Origin: Bradyrhizobium sp. CCBAU 051011 | GTDB taxonomy: Bacteria; Pseudomonadota; Alphaproteobacteria; Rhizobiales; Xanthobacteraceae | NCBI RefSeq assembly: GCF_009930815.1 | Contig: NZ_CP022222.1 | Span: forward strand, 558,001-622,000 | Reading direction: 5' to 3' | Length of the DNA: 64,000 bases | Part shown: in pieces, positions 9,136 to 18,283 of the stretch | How positions within the stretch are numbered: position 1 is the stretch's first letter | Layout: each line of letters starts with the position of its first letter | Program-made: the position numbers and the translations under genes | Notes under the pieces: generated by a model | What the model was told of the DNA's origin: nothing | Database searches by the model: none | The model's input: only the letters and a program-made list of their open reading frames with translations

Positions 9136-9879
9136 TTAGACGGCGGTGATCGAAATTCCAGTACGTAGTGTGGAGGCGAGCGAACTGCCCTCGAGTGGCA
9201 CGGCGTCGAGTATTCTCCCCCCGAGAATATCGTCCGTGAGCGCGCGGCCGATCGCGTCCTGAACGTCCTGCCACGCGCCCGAGTGATCGATGCCGAGCAT
9301 CCAGCTTTGTTCGTTGTTGCCCGGCAGCATCGCCAGCATCAGCCAGGCGCCCTGCACCGTTTTGACGGCGCTGAGTTCGCGGGCCAGCGCAGCGATCAGG
9401 TCGACGGGGATTTCCCTGGGATGACCCAGCAGCACCTGCTCGGATTTCTCCGTAACGATGGTCCGCGGGCGATCGTCGAACTCGCCGGCCAGCAAACGCT
9501 TCACTTCAGCCGGCGTGAATTCCTTGCCGTAGTCCGAGCCTGGGTTGAGCAGGAACGGTGCATCGGGATAACGCTCGAACAGATCGCGCGTCCGGTCCGG
9601 CGCGGCGATGTGATCGCCGCTGAACCAGATGCGCGCCCGCGACGGCGAAGTGAAGAACGGGATCAGCCTTTCCCCGCCGCGCATCGCGTTCGGCAGCGCC
9701 AATTTGGCGCCTTGGGGTATCGTGACCTTGCCGTCGGGCCCCGGAACGATCGGGCGGTCGGGCACCAGCACGACGAAGATCTGTGCATCCATCAGCGCGC
9801 GCGCGAAGCCGGGCCGCTCGGCCGGCTCGGCCGATGCACGCATCAGCAAACGCTCGATATCGTTCTCGGGCTCGAACAT
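9136..9879 (-). CDS. SseB-like protein (enhanced serine sensitivity)
   Basis: The roughly 247-residue cytoplasmic protein matches the SseB family. The N-terminal domain begins with the usual FEPENDIERLLMRA and continues through IFVVLVPD and IPFFTSPSRARIW. The C-terminal domain includes FLLNPGSDYGKEFTPAEVKRLLAG and, near the end, GIDHSGAWQDVQDAIG. Overexpressed SseB makes E. coli more sensitive to serine; its mechanism is not known. Here it lies between serC and serA on one strand, so a role tied to serine metabolism is a reasonable inference. The start at 9879 follows family alignment; an upstream ATG at 9921 lies inside a hairpin and is less likely. Confidence 0.8.
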   Translation of the reverse strand: MFEPENDIERLLMRASAEPAERPGFARALMDAQIFVVLVPDRPIVPGPDGKVTIPQGAKLALPNAMRGGERLIPFFTSPSRARIWFSGDHIAAPDRTRDLFERYPDAPFLLNPGSDYGKEFTPAEVKRLLAGEFDDRPRTIVTEKSEQVLLGHPREIPVDLIAALARELSAVKTVQGAWLMLAMLPGNNEQSWMLGIDHSGAWQDVQDAIGRALTDDILGGRILDAVPLEGSSLASTLRTGISITAV

Positions 9880-9900
9880 GGAGTGGCCTGTGGAGATGTT

Positions 9901-9924
9901 GCCGTGCGGAAAAATCCGCACGGC
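9901..9924 (-). other. Perfect 10-bp hairpin between serC and the sseB-like gene
   Basis: Arms GCCGTGCGGA and TCCGCACGGC pair perfectly around a four-base loop (TTTT in the transcript sense). It sits in the 67-base gap between two co-directional genes. No T run follows, so it is more likely to affect mRNA stability or partial readthrough than to act as a full terminator. Confidence 0.6.
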
Positions 9925-9946
9925 CGAACTACACGTTGCCTTAACG

Positions 9947-11122
9947 TCAAGCTGCCTTGGGCAGTGCCGCCTTGGTCTCGGCGAACGCCCAGTCGATCCA
10001 CTGCGTCAGCAGCGCGACATCGGAGGCTTCCACGGTGGCGCCGCACCAGATCCGCAGGCCTGCCGGCGCATCGCGGTAGTAGGCGAAGTCGTAACCGGCG
10101 GCTTCCTTCTCCACCAGCGCGACGAGTTTCTTGGAAAACTCCGCCTGCGCGTCCGCATTGAGCGAGGTGATCGCGGGATCGACGAACTTCAGGCACACCG
10201 ATGTGTTGGAGCGGATCGACGGATCCTTCGCGAGGAAATCGATCCACGGCGTCTTCGCCTTCCAGTCCGACAGCACCTTGGTGTTGGCGTCGGCGCGCGC
10301 GATCAGCGCCTTGAGACCGCCGATCGATTTCGCCCAGTTCAGCGCATCGAGATAATCCTCGACGCACAGCATCGACGGCGTGTTGATGGTCTCGCCCTCG
10401 AAGATGCCCTGGTTGAGCTTGCCGCCCTTGGTCAGGCGGAAGATCTTCGGCAGCGGCCAGGCCGGCTTGTAGGTCTCGAGCCGCTCCACCGCGCGCGGCG
10501 AGAGGATCAGCATGCCATGCGCGGCCTCGCCGCCCAGCGCCTTCTGCCAGGAGAAGGTGACCACATCGAGCTTTGCGAAATCGAGCGGCTGCGCGAAAGC
10601 GGCCGAGGTCGCATCGCAAATCGTGAGGCCTTCACGCTTCGCGCTGATCCAGTCGGCGTTCGGCACGCGCACGCCCGAGGTGGTGCCGTTCCAGGTGAAG
10701 ACGATGTCGGAAGCCTGATCGACCTTGCTCAGGTCGGGAAGATCGCCATACCCGGCATGCAGCTTGGTGACGTCCTTCAGTTTCAATTCCTTGACGATGT
10801 CGCTGACCCAGCCCTCGCCGAAGGATTCCCAGGCGATGGTGGTGACGGGCCGCGCGCCGAGCAGCGACCACAGCGCCATTTCGACCGCGCCGGTATCCGA
10901 CGCCGGCACGATGCCGATCTTGTAATCGGCCGGCACCTCAAGCACTTCGCGCGTCAGTTCGATCGCGAGCTTGAGCTTGCTCTTGCCGATCTTCGCACGA
11001 TGCGAGCGGCCGAGGGCTGCGTCCTTGAGATTTTGGGGGTTCCAGCCGGGGCGCTTGGCACAGGGGCCGGAAGAAAAATGCGGCACGTTCGGCCGCGAAG
11101 CGGGCTTCGCTACGGTCATCAT
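9947..11122 (-). CDS. serC: Phosphoserine aminotransferase
   Basis: The 391-residue PLP enzyme converts 3-phosphohydroxypyruvate and glutamate to phosphoserine, the second step of serine synthesis. It opens with the family motif [17 protein letters not shown]. It carries [17 protein letters not shown], with the PLP-binding lysine in SWQKALG, and [19 protein letters not shown] for cofactor phosphate binding. The length is normal for the alphaproteobacterial type. The start codon lies directly at the end of a two-hairpin leader that holds the ribosome site, and two ATGs in tandem (11122 and 11119) could both serve. Confidence 0.95.
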   Translation of the reverse strand: MMTVAKPASRPNVPHFSSGPCAKRPGWNPQNLKDAALGRSHRAKIGKSKLKLAIELTREVLEVPADYKIGIVPASDTGAVEMALWSLLGARPVTTIAWESFGEGWVSDIVKELKLKDVTKLHAGYGDLPDLSKVDQASDIVFTWNGTTSGVRVPNADWISAKREGLTICDATSAAFAQPLDFAKLDVVTFSWQKALGGEAAHGMLILSPRAVERLETYKPAWPLPKIFRLTKGGKLNQGIFEGETINTPSMLCVEDYLDALNWAKSIGGLKALIARADANTKVLSDWKAKTPWIDFLAKDPSIRSNTSVCLKFVDPAITSLNADAQAEFSKKLVALVEKEAAGYDFAYYRDAPAGLRIWCGATVEASDVALLTQWIDWAFAETKAALPKAA

Positions 11123-11160
11123 CTATCCTTCCAGATAGTAAGCCTCCCGTTGGGGGGAGG
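11123..11160 (-). ncRNA. serC leader RNA motif (candidate)
   Basis: In the transcript sense, a first hairpin (CCTCCC pairing with GGGAGG, 11143-11160) is followed by a second (CTATC pairing with GATAG, 11123-11138). The loop of the second hairpin holds the purine-rich ribosome site GGAAGG, and the serC ATG follows at once. This two-hairpin layout matches the serC leader motif described upstream of serC in Alphaproteobacteria. What it senses, if anything, is unknown. Identification is by eye; a covariance-model search would decide. Confidence 0.65.
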
Positions 11161-11198
11161 TGTCCCGCCGCGGTCATTAGGGGAATCGGACCCGATCG

Positions 11199-11393
11199 TC
11201 AAGGAACTTCGGGATCTTCACGCTCGATTGATGTGGGCTCGTCCGCGCCGGGAGCCGGTTCGTGCTGCAAAAGTTCAGCCGCATCGGTGACCAGTTTGGC
11301 GGCCTCCCGCCTGCTCGAAACCTTCAAAATACTGGTCTCTCCGGCCTGCACGACGTACTCGCTTCCAATCCGTACAATCGAATATTTTTTCAT
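11199..11393 (-). CDS. Small conserved-type hypothetical protein
   Basis: The 64-residue product starts MKKYSIVRIGSEYVVQAGE. It has a short beta-rich N-terminal half, an alanine- and arginine-rich helix (SSRREAAKLVTDAAELLQ) and an acidic, proline-rich tail. This pattern resembles small DUF-type proteins with a query-sensing beta fold, but I do not recognise the family. A GGGG-rich ribosome site precedes the ATG. It is transcribed in the same direction as serC, from about 80 bases upstream of the serC leader. Confidence 0.6.
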   Translation of the reverse strand: MKKYSIVRIGSEYVVQAGETSILKVSSRREAAKLVTDAAELLQHEPAPGADEPTSIEREDPEVP

Positions 11394-11648
11394 CGGAAAT
11401 CCCCAAGCTGCCCAAGCCCCATGGGAGACGTCGGCATAGCGGAGACGTTCCGGTCCGTAAAATCACGGACGCACGCGTAGTTTATCGGTTGTTAACCGGA
11501 TCGCAGAGCGAGGACTACCTCAGGCATTCGTCGCTCATGCGCTTCAACTGCAGTTGGCTGACCTTTATTCCGACGCGTTTTCTTCGCGCGAAGATCCCAC
11601 CCCCCGGATCAAGTCCGAAGGCATGCTTGCTCGAAAACGCGATGGCGA

Positions 11649-12119
11649 TCAAAATCGCAACGTCATGCCGACATGGCTGCGCGCGAAGCCCAATCGCTCG
11701 TAAAACCGCTGCGCATCGACACGGGTGTGATGCGTCAGCAGTTCGACCAGCTTGCATTCCCTCGCGCGCGCTTCAACCACCGCCCATTGCACCATCTGCT
11801 CGCCGATGCCGCGGCTGCGGCAGCGGCTGGCAACGCGGACGTCCTCGATCAGGCCGCGCGAGGCGCCCTGCGAGCTCAGCCCTGGCAGAATGCATAGTTG
11901 CAGGCAGCCGACCACCGTGCCCTCGCCGTCCTCGGCGACGACGAGGAGAATGTTCGGATCGCGCTGCAGTTTCTCAAATGCAGTGAAATAGGATTGCGGC
12001 AGCGGGTTTTCGATCCGCTCGCGGGGCCCGCCGAGTGGATCGTCCGCCAGCATGGCGACGATGGTGCCGACGTCCTCGCGACGCGCGGGGCGAATGGTGA
12101 TCTCCGAGATGGCAGACAT
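11649..12119 (-). CDS. GNAT-family N-acetyltransferase
   Basis: The 156-residue protein has the GNAT fold in order: ITIRPARREDVGTIVAML (beta1-alpha1), VVGCLQLCILPGL (beta4), then the acetyl-CoA-binding motif A in EDVRVASRCRSRGIGEQMVQW. It ends with ELLTHHTRVDAQRFYERLGFARSH. The substrate cannot be deduced. It lies 17 bases downstream of a GST gene on the same strand, so the two may form an operon. Confidence 0.88.
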   Translation of the reverse strand: MSAISEITIRPARREDVGTIVAMLADDPLGGPRERIENPLPQSYFTAFEKLQRDPNILLVVAEDGEGTVVGCLQLCILPGLSSQGASRGLIEDVRVASRCRSRGIGEQMVQWAVVEARARECKLVELLTHHTRVDAQRFYERLGFARSHVGMTLRF

Positions 12120-12136
12120 GGCAATTTCCGGTGAAG

Positions 12137-12727
12137 TCAGCGCGCCGGCGGCAGGCCGAGGAATTTTTCGGTTGCCCCGATCCAGCGGCGCACCGCGGCA
12201 TAGCCGTCGAGATGGAAGCCGCCCTCATGCGCCACGCGCGTATAGGCCAGCAGCGAAACGTCAGCCAGCGTGACGGCGTCCCCGACCAGAAACGGCGTCA
12301 GCGCAAGCTGATGCTCCATCCGCGCCAGCGCTGCATAGCCGCGCTTGACCTTTTCGGGATCGAGGTCGGAGACCGGCTTCTTCAGGTAGAACATCTGGAA
12401 GCGGCACACCGCGATATAGGGCTCGTGACTGTACTGTTCCCAGAACAGCCACTCGTCCATCTTGCCTTCTGCGAACGCGTCCGCGGGGATCAGGCCGGAA
12501 CCGCGGGCGAGGTAACGGATGATGGCGTTGGATTGCGCCAGCGTGCGGCCGTCGTCGAGTTCGACCGTCGGCACCTGGCCGGCGCCGTTGAGCTTGAGAA
12601 ATTCCGCTGTCCGCGTCTCGCCCTTGAGCGTATCGACCGCGACCCAGGTGTAGGGCAGCGTGAGATGATCGCACACCCACTTCACCTTCAGGCAGTTTCC
12701 GGACTTGGTGTCGCCGTAGACCTTCAT
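12137..12727 (-). CDS. Glutathione S-transferase family protein
   Basis: The 196-residue protein has an N-terminal thioredoxin-like domain (MKVYGDTKSGNCLKVKWVCD) with the glutathione-binding GQVPTVELDDGRTLAQSNAI, in which VPT and the QSN segment contact glutathione. An all-helical C-terminal domain carries the N-capping motif (GDAVTLADVSLLAY). These enzymes conjugate or reduce electrophiles with glutathione. The start at 12727 has AAGGGG upstream; the longer frame adds ten codons with no ribosome site. Substrate is unknown. It is one of three GST-like genes in the window. Confidence 0.88.
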   Translation of the reverse strand: MKVYGDTKSGNCLKVKWVCDHLTLPYTWVAVDTLKGETRTAEFLKLNGAGQVPTVELDDGRTLAQSNAIIRYLARGSGLIPADAFAEGKMDEWLFWEQYSHEPYIAVCRFQMFYLKKPVSDLDPEKVKRGYAALARMEHQLALTPFLVGDAVTLADVSLLAYTRVAHEGGFHLDGYAAVRRWIGATEKFLGLPPAR

Positions 12728-12779
12728 GCGTCGCCCCTTGTTAGGGCGGCAGTGCAACAGGCGGCGGCAATTCTGTCAA

Positions 12780-12798
12780 CGGCGCCGGAGCGGCGCCG
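12780..12798 (-). terminator. GC hairpin after outer-membrane protein gene
   Basis: An 8-bp perfect stem (CGGCGCCG, self-complementary arms) encloses a three-base loop, 12 bases after the end of the outer-membrane gene. No T run follows on the minus strand, so it is a candidate only. Confidence 0.45.
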
Positions 12799-12809
12799 CC
12801 ATCACGCAA

Positions 12810-13637
12810 TCAGAATTTGTAGCCGAGACCGGCGCGGACCGTGTTGATGGTGGTATCGACCTTCGAGGTGAACCGGAGATATTCCCACTCGGCGCGCAGG
12901 AAGAGGCCCGCGTACAGCATCACGTCAACGCCGACACCGCCAGCGAAGCCGGTGATGAAATGAGCGTTGGCGTTGTCGGTCAGGTTACCGCTTCCCTGGT
13001 AGTCGGGAAGCGGTGGAACGGCCGCGCCGACATATTCATAGTAAGCGGAATAAGAGGCCCAGCGATTGATATTCGCCCGCCCCATTGCAATGCCGGCAAA
13101 GCCATAGGGCAGAAAGTTGTCGATCGCGTATCCGCCGCGCACCCGCAGCGAGCCGTAGTCGGTGACCTTCATCGTGGCCGCCGAGGCGACGGCAGCGGTG
13201 GTCACGTAGTTGGTCGGAAACTGAAACGAGCGGGCTTGCGAGCCCATGTTGGACCCAAAGAAATTGCCGTGGGTATAGTTCAGTTCGATGCCGACGACGG
13301 CTTCGGTCCACTGCCAGTTATAGCCGACGAACCCGCCATAGCCGCTGTTCTGCATATGGGCCTTGCCGAGCAACGGCCACTTCGAGATGTCGAACTCCGC
13401 TTCGATATCGAGATTGTTCATGAGCTTGGCGAGCAGGTCCTGGGCGGAATTGGTGAAGTCCATGTCCGCGGCGCCGTGAGAAGCGTGGGCGCCGACATAG
13501 GCGCCGCTCCAGTTGACGCTGCTTCGGCTCAGCCCCTCGGTGAAGCTGCCGCGTAGAAAAGGAAGGTCCGGCATATCGGCCGCCTGCGCGCCGCTTACCG
13601 CCCCGTACATCACAGCCACCAACAACAATCGACGCAT
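12810..13637 (-). CDS. Outer-membrane beta-barrel protein
   Basis: This is a roughly 275-residue exported protein with signal peptide RRLLLVAVMYGAVSGAQAA. The mature part begins with the pattern NWSGAYVGAH typical of rhizobial Omp25/Omp31-like porin-fold proteins. It contains alternating strands such as GYGGFVGYNWQWTEAVVGIELNY and LRVRGGYAIDNFLPYGFAGIA, and ends in AEWEYLRFTSK...VRAGLGYKF, with the terminal aromatic residue needed for barrel insertion. A role beyond envelope structure cannot be assigned. The start at 13637 has GGAGCG upstream. It lies about 215 bases downstream of a second barrel gene, separated from it by a strong terminator. Confidence 0.82.
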   Translation of the reverse strand: MRRLLLVAVMYGAVSGAQAADMPDLPFLRGSFTEGLSRSSVNWSGAYVGAHASHGAADMDFTNSAQDLLAKLMNNLDIEAEFDISKWPLLGKAHMQNSGYGGFVGYNWQWTEAVVGIELNYTHGNFFGSNMGSQARSFQFPTNYVTTAAVASAATMKVTDYGSLRVRGGYAIDNFLPYGFAGIAMGRANINRWASYSAYYEYVGAAVPPLPDYQGSGNLTDNANAHFITGFAGGVGVDVMLYAGLFLRAEWEYLRFTSKVDTTINTVRAGLGYKF

Positions 13638-13794
13638 CGCAACGCTCCATTCCCACACTCTGAACTTGACGCTGATCATCGCCTGTTAACCTTAACCAAT
13701 CGTTGTTGCGCCCTGCGATTGGCGCATTCTTGCCGAAAAGCAGTCGAAGATTTTTCGCGCGCGCCTTCCGCATCGCCATGCGAGCCAAAAGCAA

Positions 13795-13822
13795 AACGGC
13801 GCGGGAGATACCCCGCGCCGTT
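13795..13822 (-). terminator. Strong terminator after second beta-barrel gene
   Basis: An 11-bp perfect stem (AACGGCGCGGG and complement) with a six-base loop is followed on the minus strand by TTTTGCTTTT. It lies 30 bases after the end of the gene at 13852 and separates it from the next barrel gene. Confidence 0.85.
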
Positions 13823-13851
13823 CGGCAGTCGTTAACGAATGAAGGTTGCGA

Positions 13852-14676
13852 TTAACCTTTGCGGATCAGCGGCGGCGGTGCGTAGACCTGCGGGCTGGTC
13901 AGATCCCAGCGCACGCCGAGCTTCAGGTCGTGCGAGGTGATGTGCTTGAAGGTGGTCGGGTTGTAGATGGCGTTGGTGCCGTCGAAGGTACGCAGATCGC
14001 CGGTCAGGCCATCGCCCATGTCGAGATAGCGGTAGGCAAGTTCGACGGTGAAGTTCGGCGTGACCCTGTAGGCGAGACCGGCATGCGCGGCCCAGGCGAA
14101 ATTCCACTTCGCGACGTTGTCGCCGAAGGCGAGACTCGATGATGTGACGCCACCAAAATTGGTGATGCCATGGTCGGTGAAGTTTGCAATCGAAACCCGC
14201 GCGCCGCCGACACCGGCGCCGATGAACGGGGTGACACACCACCAGGTGCCGAGATCGACATAGGCGTTGGCGAGGACGACCCATTCCGACTTGGTGGCGT
14301 GATAGGTATCGGTGCCGAAGCCGCCCGGGAAGGTGATGACGTCTTTGCCGAGGAATTGCGAATTGCCGCGATACTCACCGGTCACGTCAGCGCGGAACCA
14401 GTTGTTGACCTTGTAACCGACGCCAAGGCCGAAGATGCCGGCGGTGCCGAAGGTGTTCGTCTGCCTCGACGTAGTAGCGTTGGCGTCGAGCGCGTTGTTC
14501 AGCCGATCGACGCGCTGATTGCTGAAGCCGATGTCGCCGCGCAGATACCAGCCGCCGAAATCCTCGACCACCGGGGCCGCGTATGGAGGAGGCGCGATGG
14601 GCATATCGGCAGCCAACGCCGCCTGCGACAATAAAGTGGCCGCACCGGCGGCAATGAAAGACTTAACGCTACGCAT
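13852..14676 (-). CDS. Outer-membrane beta-barrel protein (Omp25/31-like)
   Basis: The protein has about 274 residues and a signal peptide ending SQAALAA. It starts its mature part with DMPIAPPPYAAPVVEDFGGW and then YLRGDIGFSNQRVD, the usual first strands of this family. Other strands include FGLGVGYKVNNWFRADVTGEYRG, AHAGLAYRVTPNFTVELAYRYL and, near the C-terminus, HDLKLGVRWDL. It is probably an eight-stranded surface barrel. The start at 14676 has AAGGACG upstream and gives the signal peptide. A 344-base non-coding region precedes it, consistent with its own promoter. Confidence 0.82.
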   Translation of the reverse strand: MRSVKSFIAAGAATLLSQAALAADMPIAPPPYAAPVVEDFGGWYLRGDIGFSNQRVDRLNNALDANATTSRQTNTFGTAGIFGLGVGYKVNNWFRADVTGEYRGNSQFLGKDVITFPGGFGTDTYHATKSEWVVLANAYVDLGTWWCVTPFIGAGVGGARVSIANFTDHGITNFGGVTSSSLAFGDNVAKWNFAWAAHAGLAYRVTPNFTVELAYRYLDMGDGLTGDLRTFDGTNAIYNPTTFKHITSHDLKLGVRWDLTSPQVYAPPPLIRKG

Positions 14677-15020
14677 GGGCTTCGTCCTTTGTCCGGTGAG
14701 GCTGACTGCAAAACGCCCCACTTCAAAAACTCACGGACGGACGATGGCATTAAATGCTTAAGCGGCGCTTAACCCTAATTTTTAAGGTTGACAATCTCTC
14801 ACTTTTCTCGCGACGCCGTCTGCGACGCGAGTCGCAACGCCTCTACAACGCGGGAAAAAATAGCAAAGCCGCCCAACATCCTAACGATGTATTGAAGAAA
14901 TCAGGCGCGCGATCGCGGCGTTAAGATTTTGTTGACGCGAGCGGCAGCGCCCTCGCCCGCTTGGTTTTCCCGCAGGCGCACCTTGGCATTCGAGTACACC
15001 GTACCGCTCCCCGGATCTGC
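14677..15020. promoter_or_regulatory. Intergenic region upstream of barrel gene, with inverted repeat
   Basis: The 344-base gap holds no gene I can support. It should carry the promoter of the barrel gene on the minus strand. A perfect inverted repeat TTAAGC-GGC-GCTTAA lies at 14758-14772, about 82 bases before the start codon, and could be an operator. AT-rich runs of TTTTTAAGG and AAAAAATAG follow. Confidence 0.4.
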
Positions 15021-16280
15021 TCAACGCATGTGTCTGGGCATTTTCGGCAGAAACACCGCAAGCAGACCAAGCGCCGGCAGGAAGGCGCAGAGGTGATAGA
15101 CGAAGGCGATGCCGGTGTGATCGGCAAGCTTGCCGAGCACCGCCGCACCTAGTCCGCCGATACCGAAGGCGACGCCGAAGAACACGCCCGAGATCATGCC
15201 GAAGCGATGCGGCATCAGTTCCTGCGCGAAAACGATGATCGACGCCGTCGCCGAGGAAATGATCAGGCCGATGAAGATGGTGAGCACGGCGCTCGCGTAG
15301 AGTCCCGCATAGGGCAGCGCCAGCGTGAACGGCAGCGCGCCTGCTATCGAGAACCAGATGACGTATTTGCGCCCGAAGCGATCGCCGAGCGGCCCGCCGA
15401 AGAACGCGCCCGCGGCATTGGAAGCGAGAAAGAGGAAGAGGTAGAGCTGGGCTGCCTGCGTCGACACGCCAAACTTGTCGATCAGGTAGAAGATGTAATA
15501 GCTCGACAGGCTCGACACGTAGAGTTGCTTCGAGAACAGCAGCGCGACCAGCACTGCGAGCGCTATTTTGACGCGCCTTGAATCCGGCAGGTCCGGATGA
15601 TGTTCCACCGCGGCCGATTTCCTGGTCGCGATCTGCGGCTTGTACCAGGCGCCGATCCGCCACAGGATCACGATCGCCAGAAACGCGATCGATGAGAACC
15701 AGGCGATAGAGGGCTGGCCGAACGGCACCACGATCAGCGCCGCCAGCACCGGCCCCATCGACGTGCCAAAACTCCCGCCGAGCTGAAACACCGATTGCGC
15801 CATGCCGTAACGACCGCCCGAGGCGAGCCGCGCGATCCGCGCCGACTCCGGATGGAACACCGCCGAGCCGAGGCCTACCAGCGCCGCCGCGATCAGAATG
15901 ATGGGAAAGAGATGCGCGACGCTGAGCAGCAGCAAGCCGAAAAATGTAAAACCCATGCCGATCGCAAGCGAGAACGGCTGCGCCTTCTTGTCGGTGAAAT
16001 GCCCGACCAATGGCTGCAGCAGCGACGCGGTGAACTGAAACGCCAGCGTGATCATGCCGATCTGCGAATAGTCGAGCGCGTAGGCGTCTTTCAGGATCGG
16101 ATAGACGGAAGCGATCAACGACTGCATGGTGTCGTTGAGGAAATGCGAGAAACTGATGCCGGCGAGCACGATGTAAGCCGGCCCTGCCACGGCCGCTTTC
16201 GCAGCGAGGCCAGGTGCCGCGTCCGACACAACGACCGGCGCGGTCTCGGTTTCCTCACTGACGATGACGGGCTTGTTCAA
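15021..16280 (-). CDS. MFS transporter, fosmidomycin-resistance (Fsr) type
   Basis: The roughly 420-residue protein has twelve predicted membrane spans. It has the Fsr signatures SFSHFLNDTMQSLIASVYPILK in span 1, GLGSAVFHPESARIARLASGG and VFQLGGSFGTSMGPVLAA, plus the MFS loop motif GPLGDRFGRKYV. The family exports fosmidomycin and related compounds using the proton gradient; the native substrate here is unknown. The start is uncertain: a TTG at 16280 gives a short soluble N-terminus, while the open frame reaches an ATG at 16400 whose first 40 residues look non-coding. It is downstream of glmM on the same strand with a gap of about 150 bases. Confidence 0.85.
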   Translation of the reverse strand: MNKPVIVSEETETAPVVVSDAAPGLAAKAAVAGPAYIVLAGISFSHFLNDTMQSLIASVYPILKDAYALDYSQIGMITLAFQFTASLLQPLVGHFTDKKAQPFSLAIGMGFTFFGLLLLSVAHLFPIILIAAALVGLGSAVFHPESARIARLASGGRYGMAQSVFQLGGSFGTSMGPVLAALIVVPFGQPSIAWFSSIAFLAIVILWRIGAWYKPQIATRKSAAVEHHPDLPDSRRVKIALAVLVALLFSKQLYVSSLSSYYIFYLIDKFGVSTQAAQLYLFLFLASNAAGAFFGGPLGDRFGRKYVIWFSIAGALPFTLALPYAGLYASAVLTIFIGLIISSATASIIVFAQELMPHRFGMISGVFFGVAFGIGGLGAAVLGKLADHTGIAFVYHLCAFLPALGLLAVFLPKMPRHMR

Positions 16281-16429
16281 CGGCGCATTCCGAAGAAGGA
16301 TTGGCGGGACGGCAATGCTTGTTTTTCTACGGCCGGAATCCCCTCGCGACCAGCAGCAATAGCCGATGGCTGCGATGCGCTGCTGCGCACCGCCGATCAA
16401 CAGTTACATCTATGCCGGATAAAACGCGC

Positions 16430-17776
16430 CTATGCGGCTGCGGCGTGGCCGAGCGCGTTGACGATCTGGTCGACAACGTCCTCGACCAGGTCACGATCGT
16501 CGCCCTCGCCCATCACGCGAATGACGGGCTCGGTGCCGGAGGAGCGGACCAGCAGGCGGCCGTGGCCGTTGAGGCGGTTCTCGCCGTCCATGATCGCCGA
16601 TTTCACATCGGCATGGTCGAGCGGCTTGCCGGAGCGATAGCGCACGTTCTTCAAAATCTGCGGCAGCGGATCGAACCGATGGCAGACCTCCGACACCGGA
16701 CGGCGGAGTTTTTGCACGACGGCCAGCACCTGCAGCGCGGCGACGAAGCCGTCACCAGTCGTGGCGTAGTCGGACAGGATGATATGGCCCGAGGGCTCGC
16801 CGCCGAGATTGTAGCCTTGGCTCAGCATCTGCTCGAGCACGTAGCGATCGCCGACCGGCGTGCGCACCATGCCGAGGCCCTGCCCTTCGAGGAAACGCTC
16901 GAGCCCGAGATTGGACATCACGGTGGCGACGATGCCGGGCTTGGCGAGCCGGCCGTCTTCCTTCCAGCTTTGCGCGATCACCGCGAGCAACTGGTCGCCA
17001 TCGACCACATGGCCGCGCTCGTCGACGAGAATGACGCGATCGGCGTCGCCGTCGAGCGCAATGCCGATGTCGGCGCGCATCTCGCGCACCTTCTTGGCCA
17101 GCGTCTCCGGCGAGGTCGAGCCGCATTCCTTGTTGATGTTGAAGCCATCGGGTTCGACGCCGATCGCAATGACGTCAGCGCCCAGTTCCCACAGCGCTTC
17201 CGGCACCACTTTGTAGGCCGCGCCATGCGCGCAATCGATCACGACGCGGAGACCCTCGAGCGAGAGCTCGCGCGGCAGCGTGCGCTTGGCGAATTCAATG
17301 TAGCGGTCATGGACGCCGTCGATGCGGCGGGCGCGCCCGAGGCTGGCGCTCTGCGCCAGGCGGCGGTCGATCGGCTCGTCGAGCAACTGCTCGATCTGCT
17401 TCTCGACATCGTCGGAGAGCTTGAAGCCCTGCGGGCCGAACAGCTTGATGCCGTTGTCCTCGAACAGGTTGTGCGAAGCCGAGATCATCACGCCGAGATC
17501 GGCGCGCATCGACTTGGTCAGCATCGCAACCGCCGGCGTCGGCATCGGGCCGAGCAGCAGCACGTCCATGCCGACCGAGGTGAAGCCGGCTACCATGGCG
17601 TATTCGATCATGTAGCCGGAGAGGCGCGTATCCTTGCCGATGACGACGCGGTGGCGATGCTCGCCGCGCTGAAACACCAGGCCGGCCGCCTGCCCCACCT
17701 TGAGCGCGAGCTCCGGCGTGATCAAACCATTGGCGCGGCCCCGAATTCCGTCGGTACCGAAATATTTGCGGCTCAT
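16430..17776 (-). CDS. glmM: Phosphoglucosamine mutase
   Basis: The 448-residue enzyme interconverts glucosamine-6-phosphate and glucosamine-1-phosphate on the way to UDP-GlcNAc for peptidoglycan and lipid A. It begins [13 protein letters not shown]. It has the phosphoserine loop [17 protein letters not shown] (about residue 100), the Mg-binding loop DGDADR, the sugar-binding GGEPSGHI and the phosphate-binding C-terminal [12 protein letters not shown]. All catalytic motifs are intact and the length is normal. In many proteobacteria glmM follows ftsH and folP; here the upstream neighbour is a small hypothetical gene, so that arrangement is not retained within the window. Confidence 0.97.
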   Translation of the reverse strand: MSRKYFGTDGIRGRANGLITPELALKVGQAAGLVFQRGEHRHRVVIGKDTRLSGYMIEYAMVAGFTSVGMDVLLLGPMPTPAVAMLTKSMRADLGVMISASHNLFEDNGIKLFGPQGFKLSDDVEKQIEQLLDEPIDRRLAQSASLGRARRIDGVHDRYIEFAKRTLPRELSLEGLRVVIDCAHGAAYKVVPEALWELGADVIAIGVEPDGFNINKECGSTSPETLAKKVREMRADIGIALDGDADRVILVDERGHVVDGDQLLAVIAQSWKEDGRLAKPGIVATVMSNLGLERFLEGQGLGMVRTPVGDRYVLEQMLSQGYNLGGEPSGHIILSDYATTGDGFVAALQVLAVVQKLRRPVSEVCHRFDPLPQILKNVRYRSGKPLDHADVKSAIMDGENRLNGHGRLLVRSSGTEPVIRVMGEGDDRDLVEDVVDQIVNALGHAAAA

Positions 17777-17995
17777 CTAACCCCCCGGCCATTCCAGGGT
17801 CTTCGTCAGGCCATCACGGCCACGAATCCCCGAACGCCCACCATCGTAGCGTGCAAGGTGCTTATAATCCCTCGACGACTAAAATGGCTTCAAAAAATGT
17901 GATTAATCATTACGGCTGTAAGGGGCCGCGGCCAACCTATAAGCGATTGGTATAACTGGATATTCCTGCGAAAGGCAGATCTGGAACCGGGGGCG

Positions 17996-18253
<258 letters not shown>

Positions 18254-18283
18254 CTACGAAATTCAAGAAGGGCCGGGACGTCC

